In this document: positions 1 to 10,300 of the stretch, piece by piece
Numbering within the stretch: position 1 is the first letter of the stretch
How the letters are laid out: each line of letters begins with the position of its first letter
NCBI GenBank assembly: GCA_013054445.1
Contig: JAAMPI010000964.1
Location: 1 to 22,108, forward strand
Source of the DNA: Cudoniella acicularis
Taxonomy: Eukaryota; Ascomycota; Leotiomycetes; Helotiales; Helotiaceae
DNA: 22,108 bases
Reading direction: 5' to 3'
The notes under the pieces: model-generated
Database searches by the model: none
Told to the model about the DNA's origin: nothing
What the model saw: the letters and a program-made list of their open reading frames with translations, nothing else
Translations under genes and position numbers: made by a program

Positions 1-2441
1 CGAGATAGTAGGAATGGTGACGATAGGGAGAGGAGAAGGCGGGGGGAAGCGGAGTCCGGGAGGAGAAGAGCGAGAGGTGATAGTGCTTTGCGGCCGGAAC
101 AGAGTCTGGAGATGAGCGGAGGAGGAGACGAAGTAATGAAGAAGCACGAAGGAGACACGAGGAGACGAGTCGGACAGCAGCACGGCAAATCGAACATCAG
201 TCATCTTTACGGTCGTTAATCAGTTCTTCGGATATCGATTCTCATGAAATGGAGGAAGAAATATTACGTCAGATCCGAGAGGAGGGGCTTCTGGACGGGA
301 TTGATTTGGACAATATCGATGTTAACCAGGAGGACCAGATCAGTGAGAGGATTGCAGAGGCATTCAGAAGGCGACAAAGTGAGAGAGCGAGACAAGAACG
401 TGCAAGAAGGAGCGAAACCAGTGAACGAAGGCGGCGTCCTCAAAGTTCTGCACCAACTTCTAGAGAATCATCTGGTGATGATGCTGCACGGGCCTCTAGA
501 TCACGAAGGACGCATTCAAGGGCTCCCAGCGCTGCGAGTGCCATCAGCACTGCAAGTGCTATGAGCCAGAGCACGGAACCAAGCAGACCACCATTAGCTA
601 TGAGTGCAGCTCACGCTGCACATCTGGAAGTGCAGTCGAGTGACGAGGGTCGACGGAGGAGACGAACAACAAGTGGCAGTCGAAGCTCAACAGCTCCTGT
701 TGCAGCAGCAGAAGCCCAAACGAGACCAGCAGCACGATCATCAACAGATCTGAGCAATAGACCTCAATCTTTGGACCTGAGTACTTCACGGCCCTCAGTC
801 TCTGGAGCTGGTAGGAGCACCACCGAACCTTCCGGTCAACGAGTCTCTGAATTGGCAGCCCCTAGACGGAGTTCCCGGGAGTCACAAAGAGCGACAAGTT
901 CTAGCCCACGGACTCGGAATGCGGCTCGAATGGAAACTCTCCCTCAGCCATCAGGTACGATGGCTATTCGGTCTCGTGCAGCTCCTCCCAGTGATGTGTC
1001 TGTCCCTTCATCCGCCCCTTCTGCTGCATCACATGCTATAGAAGATCAAAGTATGATGCCCTCACCGCTGTCTCCGAAAGATGTTTCCCGGACCTCGCTG
1101 TCAGATAGGGCTTTCGCATTATCAAGCGGCGCCAGACCGTCATCGTCAGCCGGACAATCACTCGGAACTCGGAACCGGGCACCCCTTTACCCGGAGCCGT
1201 CTTTAGCTTGTGCAAGATGTGCTAAGCCTCATATCGAGTATGAGCTCCATTATAACTGTGCTATTTGCTTCGAAGGCAATTACAATGTGTGCCTCGCATG
1301 TTACCGAAAAGGAGATCAAGATGGAAATCGGGTGTGCTTGAATTGGTTTGGATTTGGGTATGCTGCCTGGGCAAGGTGGGAGAAATTGATTCAATCTGGA
1401 GACTTGCCTCCTGATGCAGAAAAGCCACACATGCTTACTGCAAACCGCTATCTCCCACCAAGAATAGTGCCAGGTGGGGCGGATGGTCGACGAACGCTCA
1501 CAACTGAGGACCCTTTCAAAAGGCTCCAAAGTGGCACATTTTGTGCGGGCTGCCTGGCCTGGGCAAATGAATGCTACTGGCGCTGTGATTTTTGTAATGA
1601 AGGTGATTGGGGTTTTTGCAATCTCTGCGTCAACCAAGGGAAATGCTGTACACATCTGCTCATCCCCTTAACCTACAAGCCGCCTGAGTCGGACGCTCCT
1701 CCACTCTCGCCGACTAGACAGCATCAAATGCCTCCCTCTGCAACTCTTCTCGAGGGACCCAACGTGTTGGATATCGGGCATTTCAAACCCCTCACATTCT
1801 CCACCAAATGTGATATCTGTCGCTGCCCTATCCAACCATCTTCGTCACGCTATCACTGCTTCTCATGCATCAGTAGGGTCCCGAATACCCAACCAGGCGA
1901 TTACGACATCTGCACAACCTGCTATCCCAAACTGGTAGCTTCTCGTCGTATCAGCGCAGAGAATGGCAACAATGGCTGGCGTCGATGCCTCCAAGGCCAC
2001 CGTATGATCATCATCGGGTTTCAGGATAAAGGGGGTAGCCAACGCAGAGCCATTGTACATGATCTTGTTGGCGGACGCGATCTCTGTCAAGAAGCATACG
2101 TCTCTGACGAAAACCCCGACCTCCTGCAATGGAGTTGGGCAGACAAGCAACACCTCAAGCTGGTCACCGTCAATGTCATGAACACGCCTCCTTCTAGCAT
2201 TCCAGGTCTAGTGCTCTCTAGCACATTCCCACCTGATGGCGGCGTCGGCATGACATGCACAGCAAGATGGAGTTGGTACCCGGCTGAAGGCGCCGATGAT
2301 GAATTAATGTTCCCAAAAGGGGCAGAGCTTAGAGAGTGTAAGGATGTGAATGGTGAATGGTTTCATGGGACGTATATGGGTAAGAGGGGTTTGTTCCCAT
2401 CGGGGTATGTGAGAATTAAGGATAAGAGGACTCTGATTTGA
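1..2441 (+). CDS. ZZ-type zinc finger (three modules) and SH3-domain protein, 5' partial, apparent frameshift
   Basis: The first in-frame ATG is at 249, but the same frame is open from 84 and reads as a conserved-looking Arg/Glu-rich stretch (RRRRRSNEEARRRHEE), so 249 is not the true start and the protein extends upstream. Before about 112 the coding signal lies in another frame (ending DSALRPEQSLE), which implies an indel or unseen event near 100-120. After an acidic and coiled segment (EEGLLDGIDLDNID) comes a roughly 280-residue Ser/Arg-rich disordered region. Three Cys-rich modules follow at about 1209-1320 (C-x2-C, Y-x-C-x2-C, C-x2-C, a ZZ layout), 1539-1650 and 1809-1930. An SH3-like domain closes the protein at about 2256-2430 (DDELMFPKGAELRE, GLFPSGYVRI). 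ZZ and SH3 domains are protein-interaction modules, so a scaffold or ubiquitin-pathway adaptor role is inference. Homologues I recall in filamentous fungi are annotated as RING-finger proteins; no RING is visible here, but the N terminus lies outside the window. Confidence 0.85.
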
Positions 2442-3125
2442 CCACCTCCAATTTCTTGTTGGCTTGGACGACGATTTATAGTTTTCCTTTGAGATGCGTT
2501 GAGATGGGGGAGAAAGAGTGGATATTTACAATTTTTATGAGAGAGAGACAGACAGGCAGACGACGAGTATGATTTAATGAAATGGTTTTCATCCGGTATA
2601 TATTGGGCTACGTATCATTCGGGGAGCTTTCCAACCAAACCATTTTCCAACTTTTTGATAACGAGGTTTGCATTAGCGGATGGATCCCCACTTTATGACC
2701 TCGGTGTCAACCATACCTGTTCCGTCTTATTGTTGATATCTATTATATGTTGTGTCATGTATAGTTCAGGGGGAAATTTTCGCCAACTTTAATTTTTTGA
2801 CCAGGAGGTTCACTCCGACATTTGCGATTTCGGTGTCGTCCGTACGGACTATACCCCCTCGATCTTATTGCTCCTGTTCGATGTTGGGAGAAGCCAACCG
2901 AGTAGGCAAGGAAGGAGCGTATCGGCGTCTCTGCCAAATTCGTTCAATTTACGCAACTCTAGGCTGTTTGTGGCAAAGAAAAACACCTACTCGGAAGGTC
3001 CGAGGTGCTAATGCAGGACATAATTTATTCTTCCACCAGACATCTCCTCTCCTCGTTCCTCGTCCCTCATTTCCCTTTCCTCGTTCTCTCCTCCCATTCA
3101 CCACAATCCAATTTCTGTACGCAGC
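2442..3125. other. Intergenic: 3' UTR of the zinc-finger gene, then a pyrimidine-rich leader-like stretch
   Basis: No convincing coding region on either strand. The first 130 bases are AT-rich and fit a 3' UTR. A perfect 12-bp palindrome sits at 2838-2849. From about 3030 the plus strand becomes strongly C/T-rich (TCTCCTCTCCTCG and similar), as is usual just upstream of fungal start codons. This supports a plus-strand transcription unit beginning near 3050-3125. Confidence 0.5.
2838..2849. repeat. 12-bp perfect palindrome
   Basis: GTCCGTACGGAC reads identically on both strands. It lies in non-coding sequence about 280 bases upstream of the short ORF at 3126. It could be a site for a dimeric DNA-binding protein, or chance. 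Confidence 0.6.
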
Positions 3126-3385
3126 ATGAACCAGACTCTCCTACCTGTCATCCTCGGATCTGCCATCAAGCTAGCGTGCTCGTCCCCTCTACAAGGGCCT
3201 CCGAAGCCGTCATGTCGGTGCACTACACGACAGCACAAATCGCCGCCGTCAGATCGCCTCTCTTATAGCTGGTACGTCCCGCCAGTCAATTGAGCATTAC
3301 GGTACCAATACGGTGCCTGTATTCTATGCTACTGCTGCTGACTGATGATGTTGTCTTCTCCAGGGGCTCACCGCTTTGGCACTGA
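3126..3385 (+). CDS. Candidate spliced short ORF, 55 aa, unrecognised
   Basis: An ATG at 3126 in good context (CAGCATGAA) follows a C/T-rich leader. Exon 1 is 3126-3271. A near-perfect intron follows at 3272-3363: donor GTACGT, a CTGAC branch-like site about 25 bases before the acceptor, and the polypyrimidine acceptor TTGTCTTCTCCAG. Exon 2 stops at 3385. The product begins MNQTLLPVILGSAIKLAC, a short hydrophobic segment, then turns Pro/Ser/Cys/Arg-rich and ends GSPLWH. Without splicing the frame stops after a similar length (YVPPVN). I recognise no family. The splice signals are better evidence for a spliced transcript than the ORF is for a protein, so this may be a non-coding RNA or part of a long leader. 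Confidence 0.25.
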
Positions 3386-4700
3386 TCTCCTGCCGCTTTT
3401 AACGCATCTGTCTGATTTCTTCGCCACCTGCAACGCAACTTCAGCCTCACTTGAAAGCAAAAGCGACGCACTGGTAACGCTTTAAAAACTCCTTCATCCT
3501 TCATCATGCGATCCTCATAGATCCCCAAGTTGGAGGATACATACGGAGACGCAAAAAGCGCGAGAAATCAATTGCAGTGTGCAAACCCTTCAACCCTTGT
3601 TCCTAGTCAAAAGCCTCGTCAATCTCCTGTCCTACGTGTAGAGTCCTGCACTGTCGTGGCGGCCACGGATTCGAATTTCGTATGTTTCCTGAAGAATCGG
3701 ACAAGCATTAAGTCTTCTGCTGCTTCCATTTTGGCAATTTTTTCCTGTGTGCGAGTGCTTCTCTGCCACGGCTTTGCTTTGCGGCGCTTTCGATTGTGAA
3801 ATGTGATATTCCTTCGTTGTTGAAAAGAAATTTGGGATGGGGGGGTTCGAGTGGCACCCCTCCTCTTATGCCTGAAAAGCTGTCTTGGCATGTTTTGTGT
3901 TGGTCAGCATAATCGCGTGTTGCGAGGATCACTATCGCCAATATCAGTGTTCTAGAAGTTCGTGGAGGACGGGTCCATGGGCTTGGATGCGCCCCTTTGA
4001 CCCGACAATTGAGAAACCCCAGCGTGTCACCCGACTGAAGAGCATTAGGCAATTTCTCCGTTGATGATTAGCACGTTTCACGAATTTCCAGTGCCTCCCA
4101 CGTTTTTAGAATCCTTCGATCCCGCGTCCGAGCTTTAGTCTCATAGTACGATCACCCAATAGCCCCTACTGCTCTAAAATCTCACTGGCCCGGGATTGCG
4201 AGTAATATCCGCTGTTCCGCGAACAGAACGAAGTTTCCATCTCTACACAGTTGCCTGTTGCAGCAAGGGAGACGAAGAACAGTTGTGTTGCAGTATTACT
4301 TTTAGCAAATTTTTATAAGCTATTTTTGTTACAGATATCCGGGCTTCACGGGTCATCAATCTTCTAAGCGGGCCTTTTCATACCCACTAGCTCGAAAGGA
4401 AAACCGAAGACCATCAATTGGCTGTACGAGCGATCCAATAATTCTGATTGGGGTTAATGTGCGAAATCCCGGTTAGTTTTCAGTTCGCTGTCAACGCGCC
4501 GCAGACTTACATGATAAACTGGGGGCTCTGTATTCTTTGTTAATGAGTTGAGATATGAATGATATGCACCCGAAAAGGTGCATTGAGCCATCATCAAGAA
4601 CTACGTAAAGCGGTTGAGTGGAAGGGAAGTATCTTTCCGACTCCTGCTAATATGTAGTGGATCATCATTTACAATACTTTCTTTGAAGAAAAAGGTCAAC
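3386..4700. other. Intergenic: no supported gene; promoter region of the hydrolase at its right end
   Basis: Only short ORFs with poor composition are present on both strands. Two stretches resembling a tRNA T-arm (around 3667 and 3841) have no matching acceptor or anticodon arms. The right-hand 400 bases should contain the promoter and leader of the alpha/beta hydrolase. An in-frame upstream ATG at 4614 would add 29 residues, but 4701 has better context and fits the family N terminus. Confidence 0.4.
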
Positions 4701-5804
4701 ATGTCCAAGCCTATCTTCGTGTGTATTCCGGGTCCATCACACCCCGCCGTTGTATACGACCCCCTTAAAGCGGCTCTTTCTCTCCACGGATTCACCGCCA
4801 TTCCCCTTCATCTTCCTAGTATCGGAGGAAATCCACCCACTTACGATTTCACTGAAGATGTTGTAGCTATTCGAACTCTTGTTACGCAGATCGTCGATTC
4901 CGGAGCGGAGGTAATAGTTGTTTTGCATTCATGGGGAGGACTCGCAGGATGCGAAGCGCTTCAGGGACTGGGAAAGATGGAGAGGGAGAGGAGAGGATTA
5001 GGAGGTGGTGTCACCAGGCTAGTCTTCATCATGGCTTGGGTTCCGAAGGAAGGGTTTCAAGCTGCGCCTAGGGGAGATGTTTCGGCCATGTTTGCGTACA
5101 TGAATACAGATCTTCAAGTGAGAATGCTTCCTCCTTTGCTTGTCTTGGGGAGGCAGAAGACCACAGTTGTCCCAAAGAGCGGAAACGAGAGTGTCGTGAA
5201 GAGGCCTCGAGAGAATGCTCTCTAACTGTGTTCCCCCTTTTACTTTCAAAGTCAATTTTCAGCAATTCTGACAATAGACACAGGCCGGCATCGCAACGAT
5301 AGACCCTGAAGCTGCTATCTCCGCGTTGTACAATGACTTACCATCTCCACAAGCACAATACTGGACATCACAACTACTGCCGCAAAGTCTCGGCATCTTT
5401 TGGAGCAAAACAACCTATTCTGCGTGGCGTTACATCCCTTCAACCTACGTTATTTGTGGACAAGACCAGAATGTTACTGCGGAATACGCCGAAATGATGT
5501 TACAAGACGCAAAAGAATCGACACCAAACATGATTGACACCGTCGAACGGTGCGAGGACGCGGGACATGCAGTGTTCCTTAGCAAGATCTCGGTAAGTCA
5601 ACAGTAGTTGGATTTCGTTGTGTTGTGTCGAGTTCTGTTCTATTGGCAAGGCTTTCAGTTCTCTTTTCTGGTTGGTAATATTGTCTTTATTGAACTATTG
5701 AACATGTTTGGCTGCTATGACTTTACAAGAACCATGCTAACTCTGGCTGCTCTCTTTAGTGGACGGTGGACATGCTCAGGAGAGCAGCTGGAGAGCGAAC
5801 GTAG
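4701..5804 (+). CDS. Alpha/beta hydrolase-fold protein, 256 aa, three exons
   Basis: Exons are 4701-5117, 5284-5592 and 5760-5804; both introns are phase 0. Intron 1 has donor GTGAGA, a TTCTGAC branch and acceptor ACACAG. Intron 2 has donor GTAAGT, a GCTAAC branch and acceptor TTTAG. The start at 4701 (AACATGTCC) puts the first beta strand (KPIFVCIPGPSHPAVVY) at the N terminus, as in the abhydrolase_6 type. The catalytic triad is visible: nucleophile Ser77 in the elbow LHSWGGLAG, Asp200 in VICGQDQNV and His234 in EDAGHAVFLSK. The last 14 residues come from exon 3 (WTVDMLRRAAGERT), completing the terminal helix. Predicted soluble, with no signal peptide or membrane segment. The substrate cannot be told; relatives include esterases and secondary-metabolism hydrolases. 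It stands alone here, with no biosynthetic neighbour. Confidence 0.88.
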
Positions 5805-6625
5805 CCATCCATATAGCTTGGCTTAAACTAAGCAGTACTTTATGACGATCACCAGGAGCAACAAATTTAAAGACACGAAAAAACATGACGCGAATACGAC
5901 GGGGCGCTTGTACAAAGCAGGATCTCTCATACATAAATAGGCTGTGAATAAGGGGATGATTATATTTGGGGGCCTAATAACGAATTTCCAGCCACTCAAC
6001 CAAGGAAACTAGTTGGCTGGCTGTCGACATCAACTCGATTCCAATTCTTCTGCATGGAACAGGGGCCTATCGAACGGTAGTATACGGTAATTGAACGGGA
6101 AGCATGGGGTGTGGAGATGAAAACATAAGACGGACACTATTGTTTGGTTGGAATATATAGCGGGTGGCAATTCGTGTTTATAATTTATGTTTGTTTGCGT
6201 GCTACCCTATGGTGCCCCTTTTTCTGTTATCGCATCCATATACCGCTTCCGTATATCAACAAGGCAACATAAGCAATATAAACGATAAGAATACTACCGT
6301 ACGAAGCAAGAACATATCTACCCTATTCTAATGTATGCCCTTTACCTCTCTCTACCCACTCACTCACCAACCCCCTTATTAAGCCACTTAACTTAACTTA
6401 CTCAGCAACCTTTACCTTAAACCCTCCCCGGGTATTCCAACAAACACACATTATACCCCATTCCCAACCCTGTCCCGTTCCCGACCCGGCTTTGTCTTCG
6501 TTCCCGCACTAACTACCTCCTTCGTTTTACACCAGATTACCTAATTACCCGACTACCTACGCTCGCACCAGTTCGTTACACAATTACACAATTAAACGAC
6601 TACATGATTACATCAGAGCACTGAT

Positions 6626-6673
6626 TGATGACTAGACCGATGACTGGCTTGATGACTAGACTGATGACTGGAC
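6626..6673. repeat. 12-bp tandem repeat, four copies
   Basis: Four contiguous 12-mers: TGATGACTAGAC, CGATGACTGGCT, TGATGACTAGAC, TGATGACTGGAC. All share the core GATGACT. Copies 1 and 3 are identical, which suggests duplication of a 24-bp unit. Confidence 0.9.
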
Positions 6674-6785
6674 TTCCTGACTGTACCTAGGTAGTTGGTA
6701 CAGTGGTGAGATTATACGAGTCCAAGCCCTTACCCGACGCCGAGTACAAGCCAAGACTAAATCAAGCCCGAAAACGGAGCCGAAG

Positions 6786-6796
6786 AAAAAAAAAAA
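6786..6796 (+). repeat. Poly-A run (11 A)
   Basis: Eleven consecutive A residues, interrupting otherwise G/A-rich sequence. Probably slippage-prone; no function inferred. Confidence 0.9.
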
Positions 6797-6810
6797 CCGC
6801 CCAAGTCTGC

Positions 6811-6830
6811 TGGCTGGCTGGCTGGCTGGT
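6811..6830 (+). repeat. TGGC tetranucleotide microsatellite
   Basis: About five units of TGGC, the last one imperfect. The run directly abuts the inverted repeat starting at 6830. Confidence 0.9.
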
Positions 6831-6856
6831 TACTGTACTTTGTACTTGTACAGTAA
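6830..6856. repeat. Inverted repeat, 9-bp arms with 9-nt spacer
   Basis: The arms TTACTGTAC (6830-6838) and GTACAGTAA (6848-6856) are perfect reverse complements around TTTGTACTT. They could form a small hairpin in RNA from either strand, or act as a protein-binding dyad. Confidence 0.85.
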
Positions 6857-7372
6857 GTAATCACGTCACTATGGCGACAGGTAGCTATATCTCGAGTTCT
6901 GGATATTTGGATGAGATGAGATTTGGTGGCATGAGGTCTGGTGAGGCGAGGTGAGATTCTGCGGTAATGGATACGGGGGAGGTAAGTAATATAGATGTGG
7001 ATGTATGATGGATGGTATAAATCACTTGATAATTGTTTGTGGGGATGGAATGAAGGTGGCGGTTGGTTTTTGAGAGAATGCAAAGTAGAAAGTGGATGCT
7101 GGGGATAATAGCCAAAAGAGGAAGCAGCGGTTTCAATTAGGAATAATTTCGATGCACTCGGACAAACTCCAAGTAAGGAAGGGATAACAATTGACAAAAG
7201 AAATTTTGGCATCAGCTATTATATTGAATCTCAACGCCGCTTTTCTAAACCACGCAAAAGAACCAATAAACCGCCTGAAACCCATCTTCTAAGCACTGTC
7301 TATAAACGTATATTTAGAACGTTAACGTTGATACCAAACCCCATCTCATCTACTTTCTCCTTACTCCATCAA

Positions 7373-10300
7373 TCACTCATCATCAACCAACCTCCCCGCC
7401 TCAAACGCCTTCTTCGCCGCCTTCTGCAGAGCTTCCAAATCCCCGCTCGTCTCACACATGCCCTTGAAGATAGCATCAGCGTCCTCCTTCTTGAGTAGCT
7501 CGTATGGGTGTCCGAACTCGACGACGTGGCCTTTGTCTAGTACGAGGACTTTGTCGTAATCGACGATTGTTTGCAGACGATGGGCAATGGTGATGATGGT
7601 GCTCTTGAGTTCGCGGATCGTTTCTTGGATCTTGGAGTCGGTATTGTAGTCGATGGAGGCGGTAGCTTCATCCATCATGAGGACTTTGGGATTTTTGAGG
7701 AGAGCGCGGGCAAGGCAGAGGAGCTGGCGCTGGCCTTGGGAGAGGTTGTTTCCAGATTCGGTGACGGGGGAGGAGAGATTAAGGAATATGTTTTTGTTAG
7801 TGACGGGTGTTGAGGTACTAGCCGGAGTACCAGGGGTTTCGAGGGGTCGGCCTGGTGTCGGAGGCCTCGATTCTGTTAGTGGTGTGGAGGGATTGGTGGT
7901 TGAAGCAGGTAATCCAATCAACTGTACTCTTCGCAAGGCGGTAAATATGTCCTCGTCGGTGAAGAGGCTGAAAGGATCCAGATTGCTACGGATAGTACCT
8001 GTGAATAGTGTTGGGTCTTGAGGAACAATCGTTATTGATTCTCGAAGGTCTTGAAGTCCGATAAGACCAATGTCGACATCATCAATGAGAATTTTACCCT
8101 CTTCCGCCTCAAGACCTCGGAATAGTGCAAGAGCGAGAGAACTCTTCCCAGCGCCAGTGCGACCAACGATTCCAACCTATTAAATATTAGCAGAGCCTCA
8201 TTGAACGCGGTTTATTTATTGTAAGAGGTTCTTAGTTGGAGAAAGGTATTTTTCAACTCCCAGTAAATATGCTGGAAAACCCAATTTTCGAATGTGACAA
8301 GAAAATAAGCTCACCTTCTCTAACGGGTTGATTTTGAAGCTAACGTTGCGCAAGACAGGCTCCAAATCAGCTCGGTATCTCGTTGAATAGTTGATGAACT
8401 CCACAGATCCCTGACTCGGCCAGTTTGCAGCAGGCCGAGTCTCTTCGATAACAGCCTCAGCTTCTTGTTCCACATCGAGGTATTCCTTGATACGCTCTAC
8501 GGAGTTCATGTTCTGCTCATTCATAGCATAGAGCCGGACGAGCCAGAGAACATTCTCCGTAAAGCTGATGGCGTAGCTTAGGGACAAGCCCGCTGACCCA
8601 GCATCAATCTTCCCGATGCTGAGGACAACAAAAGCACCAGCGAAGAATGCCACGAGGTCGCCCACAGCGTCAATTCGGAATGCAAGCCACCTATTAGCAG
8701 CCCATAAGTAGATGAATGGACGACTATGGGTGTTGATCCTCAACATGTTATCACGAATGAATCTTCTCTCGTCTCCATACGCGCGAATTGTTGTGATGCC
8801 GCTCAATGTTTCTCCAAATTGCTGGAATAGCGGACTTCGCTGAACAGATTCAAGCCTCTTCAAATCTCTTGAAGATCTGAGATAGAATTTCCCCACAAAG
8901 AAGTACAAAGCACTTATGAATATTCCGGCGACCAGGAAACCAGGAGTTATGACAGAGATCAATGCAATCGTCACAACAATTGCTAAAGCACATGACATTA
9001 CTCCAATCGCTATGGGCGCAACTTCTTGGTCAACTGCTTCCAAATCCTTGCTGAAACGGTTCATGAGTTGGCCCAATGGCGTCACATCGAAGAACTTAAA
9101 CTTCGCCCTCGTGACAGACTGCATTAAACGCTTGTGAATTTGCCAACTCGCGGTGAGTGACCCGAAGAACAGCCAGAAGTCTCTGAAAAGAGCAACTAGC
9201 ATGCAAGCAAGGCCAATTACAGCATAAATTGCAAGATAGTATGATACATCTACATCCGGCACGAATTGTACCAGAAGCGATGTCTTATTTGGGTCGAAGT
9301 AGGGCTGGACCTGGGATATCCGCGAGCTCGCTACTCGAACGGTTGATATCGTATTTCCGATGTAGCTGTTAGGAGATAGGTTGTGATGGGCACGAACGGC
9401 TTCAACATCATATTGATTGGCCCATTGTCTGATCCAGATATTGGCCCCCAGGGCACCAATTTGCTGCACGCCGAATACTAGAACAGCCAGTACCCAGAAC
9501 CACCTGAGAAGGAGTTAGTAATTGCTTAGACGGTCAGCTTCAGTGGACATACCATGGCCCCATGGACTTCAAATAAAGTGCGAGTACAGTCCACTTTACG
9601 CCACCTTCAGCCTTGGTTTCCAGCATGGCATCTTTTTTCGGAGGCTCTGAACTCTTTGTTTTCTTGAGCTTGTGACCATCAGTGCCGTTAGCAGGCTCTG
9701 ATTCCTCCACGAGGGTGTCTCCACTTTCTTCCCCAACACTGGATGGTACCCGAGATGGTATACGCGAAATTGCAGCGGACCCAGGTCGTGACTTGCTAAC
9801 ATCGTCGCCAAGTTTACCAGAAGCGATTACCTCATCCGCTGACCCCTGAATATCGATCTTGCCATTGTCTAAGTAAACAATATATCGTGATTGCGGCGCG
9901 CACAGGGCCAGATTATGTGTTACCAGGATACAAGTCCGATTATGCATAAGAGGCCCACGGATGCAGTTGTCGAAAATCCACTTGGCTGTGTGCGAGTCCA
10001 CTGCACTCAGGCAGTCGTCAAGAAGCACATGCTTCGAATTCGAATACAATGCTCTTGCCAGTGATATGCGTTGCTTCTGGCCGCCGGAAAGAGTAATACC
10101 TTTCTCCCCTACCAGAGTCTCATCACCAGCGTCTAAGATCTCCAGGTCACGCTCTAAAGCACAGGCTACAATGACCTCTTTGTATCTCTTCTCATCCAAA
10201 GCCGCGGAGAATAGGATGTTGTCCTTGATATTCGCATTGACAAGCCATGCTTGTTGAGCACAATATGCTACGCTTTCTGTCAAACAAGTTTCTGGGTCTG

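Larger units (their letters stand above)
5805..7372. other. Convergent intergenic gap with strand-asymmetric, low-complexity sequence
   Basis: The gap lies between the 3' ends of the hydrolase (+) and the ABC transporter (-). From about 6300 to 6600 the plus strand is very poor in G (C/T/A-rich, with runs such as CTCTCTCTACCCACTCACTC). From about 6880 to 7110 it is poor in C and G-rich, so the skew reverses near 6700-6850. The turning point holds a 12-bp tandem repeat, an 11-A run, a TGGC repeat and a hairpin, listed separately. ORFs here are low-complexity and I do not call any. The last 170 bases fit the transporter 3' UTR. Confidence 0.6.

Noticed and set aside
1203..1655. 150-aa antisense ORF inside the zinc-finger gene
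   Set aside because: It mirrors the Cys-rich coding region on the other strand and resembles no family.
3667..3680. T-arm-like sequence GGATTCGAATTTCG suggesting a tRNA
   Set aside because: No pairing acceptor stem, D-arm or anticodon arm could be found at the right spacing.
3841..3860. GGGGGTTCGAGTGGCACCCC, a possible tRNA T-arm or small hairpin
   Set aside because: Loop spacing is wrong for a T-arm and the rest of a tRNA cloverleaf is missing.
6757..7212. 151-aa minus-strand ORF in the convergent gap
   Set aside because: Composition follows the local skew and repeats (Ser, His, Pro, Ile runs and QPASQPA from the TGGC repeat), not protein-like patterning.
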